A DNA stretch of 39,939 nt from assembly GCA_900772095.1 (NCBI GenBank), contig CAAGQJ010000018.1, positions 1 to 39,939 on the forward strand. The letters run 5' to 3'. The stretch is from Bacilli bacterium. Its GTDB lineage: Bacteria > Bacillota_I > Bacilli_A > RF39 > UBA660. Shown piece by piece: positions 30,085 through 37,279 of the stretch (positions are counted from its first letter, which is position 1; the number at the start of each line of letters is the position of its first letter). The notes below the pieces were generated by a model. That model was not told the DNA's origin. It worked only from the letters and a program-made list of their open reading frames with translations, and did not search any database. A program made the translations under genes and the position numbers.

Positions 30085-32376
30085 ATGTTTTCAAAGTTTG
30101 ATGAAGATGCAAAAAAAGTTTTGGAAAATATGAAGAAAGAGATGCAGGAATTACATCATCCTTATATTGGAAGTGAACATTTGTTTTTATCTATACTTAA
30201 ATATGGTAATACTTCTAATGTTAAGAAGGTTTTGAAGTATATTACTTACGATAAGTTTAAGGATGAATTAATTAAAGTAGTTGGTATTGGTAATAGTAAT
30301 AATAGTTTTTATTTATATACTCCTTTACTTCGTAATATTTTAGAGGAGGCTTCTTTAGAGGCTAGTGAGAATAATAATACTTTAGTGAGTGTTGATGATT
30401 TGCTTTTTGCTTTATTTGATGAAGGCGAGGGTGTTGCAATACGTATTCTTTTGGGTATGAATATAGATATTGATGATGTATATGATAGTTTAAGTAGTCC
30501 TTCTTCTTTAGTTAAGAATACTAAGTTGTCTGCTTTAAATTTTGGTATTTGTTTAAATGATAAGTATAAAAATGGGGAAATTGACCCAGTTATTGGTAGA
30601 GAAGAAGAAACTAATAGAGTTATTGAAATATTATCTAGGCGTACTAAAAATAATCCTTTGCTTATTGGTGAAGCTGGTGTTGGTAAAACAGCAATTGTAG
30701 AAAATTTAGCAATGCTTATAGAAGAGAGGAAAGTTCCTGATACTTTACTTGATAAAAAGATTATTTCTGTTTCTATGGCTAATTTAGTAGCGGGTACAAA
30801 GTATCGTGGTGAGTTTGAGGAGAGAGTTGGGAAGATGCTTAAGGAACTTGAAGATAATCCTAATATTATATTATTTATTGATGAGATACATACTTTAGTT
30901 GGAGCAGGTGGTGCGGAAGGTGCGATAGATGCTTCAAATATATTTAAGCCTGCTCTTGCTCGTGGTAAAATTAAAGTTATTGGTGCGACTACTACAGCTG
31001 AGTTTAAGAAGTTTATTGAGGAAGATAGAGCGTTATGCCGTAGATTTCAAATGGTTGATATTGGGGAACCAACTTTGGATGTTGTTAAGGATATTTTATT
31101 TAAATTAAGACCTATTTATGAGGATTTTCATAAAGTTAGGATACCAGATGAAGTAATAGATAATATTTTGTATCTTACAAATAAATATATTTATGATAGA
31201 AAAATGCCTGATAAAGCAATTGATGTACTTGATGAAGCTTGTTCTTTTGCTAAGGTTTCTAATATAAGTAATAGTTTTAATATTGAAAAGTTAAATTCTG
31301 AGATTGTTAAAGTAAAGAATATGAAAAATAATTCGATTTTGTCTAATAAATTTGATGATGCGTACAAATATAAGAAGAAAGAAATGCTTCTTGAAAACAA
31401 AAAAAGTAAGTATGAATTAAAGAGTGTTGATAATGATTATAAAGAGGTTACGCTTCTTGATGTAAAGAAAGTGATTGAGAAGAAATCGAAAATACCTATT
31501 GGTAGTGATAAGTCTTTTATAAATTCTTTTAATGATTTGTATAATATTGTTATTGGTCAAGATAAGGGTATTGATGAATTACTTGATGTTACAAAGAAGA
31601 TAAAGTATGGTTACAAGAAGGGAAATAAACCTTATTCATTTTTGTTTGTTGGACCGACTGGAACGGGGAAAACACTTCTTGCTAAGGAGTATGCTAAAAG
31701 GATATATGGTGATAATAATTTTATTAGATTGGATATGACTGAATATAAAGAAGATCATTCTATTAGTAAAATCATTGGTACTTCTCCTGGATATGTTGGT
31801 TATAATGATGGTAATAATGTTTTTGAAGAGATTAAAGATAAGCCTTATTCAGTTATATTGCTTGATGAGATAGATAAGGCTAGTCCTAATGTGATTAGTT
31901 TGTTTTTGCAGATTTTAGATGAGGGAAAGGCTAAAAATTCTAAGGGAGAAGTTATTAGATTTGATAATACAATAATTATTATGACTTCAAATATTGGTTT
32001 TATGAAAAATGGTGTTGGTTTTACTTCGGTTAAGGAAAAGAGTAATTTTGATAGTTTGAAGTTGTTTTTTGGAGTAGAGTTTTTAAATAGAATAAATAAA
32101 ATTATATATTTTGATAAATTAAGTGATGCTTCTATTAGTAGAATTGTTGATAATAAAGTTAAATTGGTGAGAGATTCTTATAAGAAAACAGGGGTATCTA
32201 TTAAGATTAGTAAGAAGGTTTTGACGGATATAAAAAAATTATGTAATTATAATGATTATGGTGCTAGAAAGATAGATATGGTTATTGATTCAAATATTGA
32301 AAGTTTTATAGTTGATCAGATAATGAATGGTAGTTTGGATATTAATGTTTCAAATATAAATATGAAGGTTGCATAA
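30085..32376 (+). CDS. clpC: Clp protease ATPase subunit ClpC
   Basis: The 763-residue Hsp100 unfoldase partners ClpP. The double Clp N-domain is at about 1-145 (HHPYIGSEHLFLSILK, TLVSVDDLLFALFDEGEG). The first AAA+ has Walker A GEAGVGKT at 195-202. A short middle coiled coil (about 410-445) follows. The second AAA+ has GPTGTGKT at 523-530. The VGF tripeptide in GVGFTSVKE fits the ClpP-binding loop. It is shorter than B. subtilis ClpC (810) because the middle and C-terminal parts are trimmed. The start is ATG 30085 with GGAGGG upstream. No CtsR-type heptad repeat is visible upstream and ctsR, mcsA and mcsB are absent from the locus. Confidence 0.93.
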   Translation: MFSKFDEDAKKVLENMKKEMQELHHPYIGSEHLFLSILKYGNTSNVKKVLKYITYDKFKDELIKVVGIGNSNNSFYLYTPLLRNILEEASLEASENNNTLVSVDDLLFALFDEGEGVAIRILLGMNIDIDDVYDSLSSPSSLVKNTKLSALNFGICLNDKYKNGEIDPVIGREEETNRVIEILSRRTKNNPLLIGEAGVGKTAIVENLAMLIEERKVPDTLLDKKIISVSMANLVAGTKYRGEFEERVGKMLKELEDNPNIILFIDEIHTLVGAGGAEGAIDASNIFKPALARGKIKVIGATTTAEFKKFIEEDRALCRRFQMVDIGEPTLDVVKDILFKLRPIYEDFHKVRIPDEVIDNILYLTNKYIYDRKMPDKAIDVLDEACSFAKVSNISNSFNIEKLNSEIVKVKNMKNNSILSNKFDDAYKYKKKEMLLENKKSKYELKSVDNDYKEVTLLDVKKVIEKKSKIPIGSDKSFINSFNDLYNIVIGQDKGIDELLDVTKKIKYGYKKGNKPYSFLFVGPTGTGKTLLAKEYAKRIYGDNNFIRLDMTEYKEDHSISKIIGTSPGYVGYNDGNNVFEEIKDKPYSVILLDEIDKASPNVISLFLQILDEGKAKNSKGEVIRFDNTIIIMTSNIGFMKNGVGFTSVKEKSNFDSLKLFFGVEFLNRINKIIYFDKLSDASISRIVDNKVKLVRDSYKKTGVSIKISKKVLTDIKKLCNYNDYGARKIDMVIDSNIESFIVDQIMNGSLDINVSNINMKVA

Positions 32377-32390
32377 TCCTTCTTTTTTTT
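32364..32390 (+). terminator. clpC terminator
   Basis: GAAGG (32364-32368) pairs with CCTTC (32378-32382) with the clpC stop codon in the loop, then a T8 run. Confidence 0.65.
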
Positions 32391-32454
32391 GTATAATAAT
32401 GCTAAAGAAAGTTATATATAACATATAATTTAGTATATTTTTGAGGTGATGAAA

Positions 32455-33837
32455 ATGAAAATATATAATACTCTTTCTAAAAGGGTTGAAGAATTTATAC
32501 CTAATGGTGATGTTGTTAAGTTATATACATGTGGTCCTACAGTTTATCATTATGCACATATTGGTAATTTAAGGACATATATTTTTGAGGATATTTTAGA
32601 AAAGGGTTTGGTTTTTAGTGGTTACAAAGTAAAGAGAGTTATGAATATTACAGATGTTGGGCACATGGTAAATGATGGTGAAACTGGTAATGATAAAATG
32701 GCTCTTGGTGCTAAGAGGGAACATAAAACTCCACAAGAAATAGCTGATTTTTATACTAAGGCTTTTTTTGAGGATTGTAGTAAACTTAATATTAAGAAAC
32801 CTGAGATAGTTGAAAAGGCTACTAATCATATAAATGATTATATTAAAGTAATAGAAAAATTATTGGAAAAGGGTTATGCTTATTCTTCTTCTGGTAATAT
32901 TTATTTTGATGTTACTAAGGCTCATGATTATTATAAACTATCTGGTAATGTAGAACTTATAGTGGGTGCTCGTGATGATGTAGAGTATGATGAAAATAAG
33001 AAAAATCCACATGATTTTGGTTTGTGGTTTACTAAATCTAAATTTGATGAACAGGACCAAAAATGGGATAGTCCATGGGGAGTTGGGTATCCTGGATGGC
33101 ATATTGAATGTTCTACTTTGGCATATATCTATTTGGGTGAGTATTTAGATATTCATTGTGGAGGTGTTGATAATATATTTCCACATCATACTAATGAAAT
33201 AGCACAAAGTGAAGCTTTTCTTGGACATAAATGGTGTAATTATTTTATGCATGGAGCACATTTAAATACTAATGTAGGTAAAATGAGTAAGTCTAGCGGT
33301 GAGTTTTTAACTGTTAGTTTGTTAGAGAAGAAAGGTTATAAGGCTCTTTCATATAGATATTTTTGTTTAGGGTCACATTATCGTAATCAACTTGTTTTTT
33401 CATATGATTCACTTGAACAAGCAGAAAAAGCATATATTAAATTGAAAAATAGAGTGTTAAAATTAGATAATAATGGTGTAGTTAGTGATGATGAAGTTTT
33501 ATTTTATAAGAACAAGTTTATTGAAGCAATTGGTAATGATTTAAATACTTCTAATATGTTATCACTTGTTTATGATGTTCTTAAAAATCAAGATATTAAT
33601 GACTCTACTAAAAGAGAAATAATAAGATTATATGATGAGGTTTTATCTCTTGATTTATTTAGTGAGGATAAAAAGGAACTTACTCTTAGCGAGGATGAAA
33701 TTAAAAGAAAAATTGATGAGAGAAATGTTGCTAAGAAGGAAAAGAATTATATAAGAGCAGATGAAATAAGAAATGAATTGTTAGAAAAGGGTATTAAGTT
33801 AGTTGATACTAAGGAAGGAACTTTTTATGAGTTTTAG
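32455..33837 (+). CDS. cysS: Cysteinyl-tRNA synthetase
   Basis: The 461-residue class I synthetase has the zinc and signature region LYTCGPTVYHYAHIGNLRTY (Cys26, HIGN at 35-38), ECSTLAYIYLG, HHTNEIAQSEAF and KMSKSSG. The C-terminal helices include the LSEDEIKRKIDERNVAKKEKNYIRADEIRNEL segment usual for CysRS. I chose ATG 32455, five bases after GAGGTGA, over GTG and ATG codons inside the Shine-Dalgarno sequence. In B. subtilis cysS follows cysE and precedes mrnC; here a YugP-like gene lies between cysS and mrnC. TATAAT at 32392 and 32424 may serve as promoters. Confidence 0.96.
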   Translation: MKIYNTLSKRVEEFIPNGDVVKLYTCGPTVYHYAHIGNLRTYIFEDILEKGLVFSGYKVKRVMNITDVGHMVNDGETGNDKMALGAKREHKTPQEIADFYTKAFFEDCSKLNIKKPEIVEKATNHINDYIKVIEKLLEKGYAYSSSGNIYFDVTKAHDYYKLSGNVELIVGARDDVEYDENKKNPHDFGLWFTKSKFDEQDQKWDSPWGVGYPGWHIECSTLAYIYLGEYLDIHCGGVDNIFPHHTNEIAQSEAFLGHKWCNYFMHGAHLNTNVGKMSKSSGEFLTVSLLEKKGYKALSYRYFCLGSHYRNQLVFSYDSLEQAEKAYIKLKNRVLKLDNNGVVSDDEVLFYKNKFIEAIGNDLNTSNMLSLVYDVLKNQDINDSTKREIIRLYDEVLSLDLFSEDKKELTLSEDEIKRKIDERNVAKKEKNYIRADEIRNELLEKGIKLVDTKEGTFYEF

Positions 33838-33844
33838 GTGATTT

Positions 33845-34450
33845 ATGGTTTACTATGTATTGTTTGGAATTGTCTTTTGTTTTTGCTTATTTATTAGTGT
33901 TAGTATGCATTTTAAGCTTCGTAAGTTTTATGATGTTAAAACTAAGTTAAGTGGTTTTGAAACTGCTAAAAAGTTTTTATCTGATACATCTAAGAAGGAT
34001 ATGTATATAGTTACTACTAGTGATAGTGTTAATAATTATTATGATATAAGCAATAATGCGATTAAACTTTCTTCTCTTACTTTTAATGGGGAAGATTTGG
34101 TTAATACAGCTTTATCTATTCTAGTTAGTAGTGATGCTTGTATGGGTAATAAGTTTACTGATTTGAGAAATAAGTTTTTTAAGTATTTTAATTATGTTAT
34201 TAAGTTGTGTTATTTAGTAATTATTCTTTGTTTTTTAATAAAACAGGAACAGTTTTGTTATGCTTTGATTATTATTTATATATTTTTGTTTATTTGTTCT
34301 GTTATATATTTTATATATGTGAGTAATAATATTAATTCTATTAAGGATAAGTGTAAGAAAATGGGTTTATCTAGTTCTATGGATGAAGTGTTTGATATAT
34401 TAAAATATAGGGAGTTTTCTTTATATATAGATACTTTATTTAGAAGGTAA
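33845..34450 (+). CDS. YugP-like membrane protein lacking the HEXXH zinc motif
   Basis: The 201-residue product has an N-terminal transmembrane segment, a soluble part (about 27-100) and two further membrane segments (about 117-158). The soluble part, KFYDVKTKLSGFETAKKFLSDT...NYYDISNNAIKLSS, follows YugP/Zn-peptidase_2 proteins (GLTGAEVAR...HYDPRxKVVxLS). Where YugP has AVAAHEVGHAIQ, this protein reads TALSILVSSDACMG, so both histidines and the glutamate are gone. It is probably a pseudoprotease. Start ATG 33845 with AGGTGAT overlapping the cysS stop region, so coupled to cysS; it is 5 nt from mrnC. Confidence 0.65.
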   Translation: MVYYVLFGIVFCFCLFISVSMHFKLRKFYDVKTKLSGFETAKKFLSDTSKKDMYIVTTSDSVNNYYDISNNAIKLSSLTFNGEDLVNTALSILVSSDACMGNKFTDLRNKFFKYFNYVIKLCYLVIILCFLIKQEQFCYALIIIYIFLFICSVIYFIYVSNNINSIKDKCKKMGLSSSMDEVFDILKYREFSLYIDTLFRR

Positions 34451-34455
34451 TAGTT

Positions 34456-34818
34456 ATGGAGTATAGTCTTTTTCAATATGCATATTTAGGTGATGCAATA
34501 TATGAAGTTTATGTAAGAAGATATTTGTTAAGTAAAAATATAGTAAAGTTAAAGGATTTACAGAGGGAATCTTTAAATTTTGTTACTGCTAGGAGACAGG
34601 CATATTTTGTTAAGTGTTTAGAGGAAGGATTTTTATCGGATTTAGAGATGGATATTATAAGAAAGGGTAGGAATCTTAAAACTAATTCTAAACCTAAGAG
34701 TTGTGATGTTATTACATATAGATATGCAACTGCTTTAGAGGTTCTTTTTGGGTATTATTTTATTGTAGGTGAAACTGATAGGTTAGAGGAAATATTTAAT
34801 GAGATAATTAAGTTATGA
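34456..34818 (+). CDS. mrnC: Mini-ribonuclease III (MrnC)
   Basis: The 120-residue product is an RNase III catalytic domain without the dsRNA-binding domain. It shows YAYLGDAIYEVYVRRYLL, the signature with the catalytic Asp, then TARRQAYFVKCL, RKGRN and YRYATALEVLFGYYFI. In B. subtilis Mini-III matures 23S rRNA in double-stranded processing stalks. It lies between cysS and rlmB as in Bacillus, apart from the extra YugP-like gene. Confidence 0.94.
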   Translation: MEYSLFQYAYLGDAIYEVYVRRYLLSKNIVKLKDLQRESLNFVTARRQAYFVKCLEEGFLSDLEMDIIRKGRNLKTNSKPKSCDVITYRYATALEVLFGYYFIVGETDRLEEIFNEIIKL

Positions 34819-34825
34819 GGTAGTT

Positions 34826-35521
34826 ATGTTAGTATATGGTAGAAATAGTTGTGAAGAAATTTTGAAAAAAAATGTTAAGGTAAAAAGAGTATATTTGGAG
34901 AGAAATTTCTCTGATAGAAATATAATTTCTCTTTTGGAAAACTTAAAAATGAGACCATTTTTTTGTACAAAAGAGGAACTTGACGAACTTGCAAATGGTA
35001 ATCATCAGGGTATAATATTAGATATAGGGGAATATGAGTATTCCGATATTGATGATATTATATCTTTAAATAATGGTTTTATTGTTATGTTAGACCATTT
35101 GGAAGATACTCATAATTTTGGCGCGATAATAAGGACTTGTGAGGCAGCGGGAGTTGATGGAATAATAATTCCTAAAGATAGAAGTGTTTCTGTTAATTCT
35201 ACTGTTATGAAGACAAGTAGTGGTGCCGCGATAAATATGAAAATATGTATGGTTACTAATTTAAATCAGACTATCAAGTATTTAAAGGATAAAGGTTATT
35301 GGATAGTTGCAAGTGATATGAACGGGGAATGTTATACCGATATTGATTACAAAGATAATGTATGTATTATTGTAGGTAATGAGGGTAATGGTGTATCAGA
35401 ACTTGTTAAAAAGTCTTCAGATTTTATAGCGTCAATCCCTATGAAAGGAAAAATTAATAGTTTAAATGCTTCTGTTGCTCTTGGTATCTTTGTTTATGAG
35501 GTGGTAAGGCAAAGAAGATAG
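34826..35521 (+). CDS. rlmB: 23S rRNA/tRNA 2'-O-ribose methyltransferase, RlmB/TrmH family
   Basis: The 231-residue SPOUT methyltransferase has an N-terminal substrate-binding domain (VYGRNSCEEILKKN...), motif 1 VMLDHLEDTHNFGAIIRTCEAAG, motif 2 IVGNEGNGVSELV and motif 3 IPMKGKINSLNASVALGIFVYE, which form the trefoil knot and SAM site. It lies 7 nt after mrnC, in the same order as B. subtilis yacO. The yacP gene that normally follows is missing. Confidence 0.94.
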   Translation: MLVYGRNSCEEILKKNVKVKRVYLERNFSDRNIISLLENLKMRPFFCTKEELDELANGNHQGIILDIGEYEYSDIDDIISLNNGFIVMLDHLEDTHNFGAIIRTCEAAGVDGIIIPKDRSVSVNSTVMKTSSGAAINMKICMVTNLNQTIKYLKDKGYWIVASDMNGECYTDIDYKDNVCIIVGNEGNGVSELVKKSSDFIASIPMKGKINSLNASVALGIFVYEVVRQRR

Positions 35522-35533
35522 TTTGGGGGATGT

Positions 35534-36106
35534 ATGGAATATAATGACTATGAATTAGTATATTTTGCTATGGAAAATGATGATGATGCTTTTTGTTTAA
35601 TACTTAAAAAATATGAAAATATTATTTATAAATTATGTCAGTATTACACTGGTAGATTTTATAATTATTCTATAGATTTGGATGATTTAGTACAGGAGTG
35701 TAGACTTAATCTTTATTATTCAATTAAAAATTATAATCCTGATAAAGATATATTATTTTATAGTTTTGTTGTTCTTGTAACAAAAAGGAAGATTTTTAAT
35801 ATTATAAATAAATCATATAAGAAGTTACCTTATATGATAGAGTTAGATAGTGATGATAATTATTTACAACTTCCTTCTGATAATGTGAATGAGCCTTCTT
35901 ATCTTGCTTTAGAAGAGGAAATTCAAGAGAAATTAATTAAATTTAAGTATAATCTTGATTTTATGGATTCTGTTATATTTGATATGAAATATTCATCTTT
36001 TTCATATGATGAAATATCTAAGGTGTTAGATATTTCTATTAAACAGGTTGACAATAGATTAACAAAAATTAGAAATAAATTAAAAAAGTATTTATTAAGT
36101 CTATAG
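35534..36106 (+). CDS. sigH: Sigma-70 family factor, sigma-H-like
   Basis: The 190-residue product has sigma region 2 (DDAFCLILKKYENIIYKLCQYY, then DLDDLVQECRLNLYYSIKNYNPDKDILFYSFVVLVTKRKIFNIINK) and a region-4 helix-turn-helix (FSYDEISKVLDISIKQVDNRLTKIRNKLKKYL). The order rlmB, then a sigma factor, matches B. subtilis (rlmB-yacP-sigH), where sigma-H starts sporulation. It is shorter and divergent from Bacillus SigH (218), so the regulon may differ. The start ATG 35534 follows a TTGGGGGATGT stretch with a usable GGGGG ribosome site. Confidence 0.8.
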   Translation: MEYNDYELVYFAMENDDDAFCLILKKYENIIYKLCQYYTGRFYNYSIDLDDLVQECRLNLYYSIKNYNPDKDILFYSFVVLVTKRKIFNIINKSYKKLPYMIELDSDDNYLQLPSDNVNEPSYLALEEEIQEKLIKFKYNLDFMDSVIFDMKYSSFSYDEISKVLDISIKQVDNRLTKIRNKLKKYLLSL

Positions 36107-36114
36107 AAGTATGG

Positions 36115-36135
36115 TATAATGTTTAATATAGGTGG
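36115..36135 (+). promoter_or_regulatory. -10 element and RBS of the 36140 gene
   Basis: TATAAT at 36115-36120 is followed by AGGTGGT (36130-36136), just before ATG 36140. The upstream in-frame ATG at 36119 overlaps this -10 and is an unlikely start. Confidence 0.45.
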
Positions 36136-36139
36136 TAGT

Positions 36140-36766
36140 ATGGATAATAATGTCATGTCATTGAGAGAGTATATTGATAATAGAAATCAAATTGCTACTA
36201 TTAAAGTGCAAACTTTTTGTCGTTTAATGAAAATGGTTTCTTTAGCATTAGAAAAGGAACAGAGACAAATAATTAGGATTAATTTGGATGAGATTAAAAT
36301 CAATGCTTTGACAGGTGAAATTATTTTGCCTGATGATTTGTTTAGTTCGGCTTCTCTTGATAAGACGATAGTAGGTTTTAATACGGGTATTAGTGTTATG
36401 GCTGATAGAAAGTCTTCTTTAGAAAATAAGAGTGTTTCTTTTGCTTTGATGATGTTGGGGTGGTATTGTAATAATGATGGTGCTTCAGTTAATAGTGATT
36501 TAGATGTGCTTGAAAATTTTGATTTTTATATGAGTAAAGTTCCTGTATGGTTACATGATTTTTTTATCAATATATTTAGAAAGATGAATTATGATGAGTC
36601 TTTTAGTGATTATTATGATAGAAATTTTACTAATAAGATTAAGAATGATATAAAAGATGCTTTTTCTTCTTATAATTTAAGTGATGAACAACTGGAACGT
36701 ATTACTAGAGTGATAGCTAAAAGAACTAATAGAAGTATAAAAGAGGGTGCTAAAAGTGAAATATAA
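36140..36766 (+). CDS. Unknown cytoplasmic protein, possibly pseudokinase-like
   Basis: The 208-residue product has no signal peptide or membrane segment. The stretch RINLDEIKINALTGEIIL resembles the catalytic loop and following strand of protein kinases (consensus of the type HxDIKPxNIxxxxxGxxxLxDF) but lacks the catalytic Asp and DFG. Later, SVSFALMMLGWYCN and VPVWLHDFFINIFRKM are placed and spaced like kinase C-lobe helices. This is a weak, fold-level impression. I chose ATG 36140. It overlaps the next gene by 11 nt, suggesting that the two act together. No family is recognised with certainty. Confidence 0.5.
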   Translation: MDNNVMSLREYIDNRNQIATIKVQTFCRLMKMVSLALEKEQRQIIRINLDEIKINALTGEIILPDDLFSSASLDKTIVGFNTGISVMADRKSSLENKSVSFALMMLGWYCNNDGASVNSDLDVLENFDFYMSKVPVWLHDFFINIFRKMNYDESFSDYYDRNFTNKIKNDIKDAFSSYNLSDEQLERITRVIAKRTNRSIKEGAKSEI

Positions 36767-37157
36767 TGAATTTGGAGAGGTTAATGAACAGTCTATATTG
36801 GATAATTGTCCTAAAGTTATTGGAGATATAAAGAGAGAATTTGGTTTAGTTCTTGATAGTAAGACTGATAATTTAGGTAATAGTGAAACTTTTAGTGAGC
36901 AAGACCCTAGTTTTAATGAGCAAAATTCTAGAGGATATGCTAGAGTATTAACTATGGATGGTGCTCCAATTAGAAAAACAGAGAAATTTTATGATAATGA
37001 TAAGCCATTTAATATGGGTGGTTATTCTATAGATGGCGATATAAAGAAAACAAATGGTGCTTCATATGTTGTGATAGTTGCAGCTATAATCGCATTAATT
37101 GCTATTGTTTATATAATAACTACAACTATTTTAGGTATGATGGATGGTTTAGTGTAA
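36756..37157 (+). CDS. Unknown protein with a C-terminal membrane anchor
   Basis: The 133-residue product has an acidic, Asn/Ser-rich cytoplasmic region without obvious fold (GEVNEQSILDNCPKVIGDIKREFG...), then one transmembrane segment near the C-terminus (YVVIVAAIIALIAIVYIITTTIL). It looks like a tail-anchored protein. I chose GTG 36756, about seven bases after AGAGGGTG; a GTG at 36747 would lie within the Shine-Dalgarno sequence. It is coupled to the preceding gene by overlap and followed by a terminator. It could tether the preceding protein to the membrane; this is inference. Confidence 0.55.
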   Translation: MKYNEFGEVNEQSILDNCPKVIGDIKREFGLVLDSKTDNLGNSETFSEQDPSFNEQNSRGYARVLTMDGAPIRKTEKFYDNDKPFNMGGYSIDGDIKKTNGASYVVIVAAIIALIAIVYIITTTILGMMDGLV

Positions 37158-37161
37158 TATT

Positions 37162-37190
37162 GATTAAAGTTTTCTTTAATCTTTTTTTTT
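37162..37190 (+). terminator. Terminator before secA
   Basis: GATTAAAG (37162-37169) pairs with CTTTAATC (37174-37181) around TTTT, followed by a T9 run. Confidence 0.9.
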
Positions 37191-37230
37191 GTTTAAAAAT
37201 AGTATATAATATAATTACTTGTTAAAGGAA

Positions 37231-37259
37231 TTTACAAGGTAATATATTTTTGTTACAAT
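37231..37259 (+). promoter_or_regulatory. secA promoter
   Basis: TTTACA (37231-37236) and TACAAT (37254-37259) are spaced 17 bp, followed by AAGGAGG at 37269-37275 before the secA ATG. Confidence 0.65.
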
Positions 37260-37279
37260 AACTATTTAAGGAGGCTATT

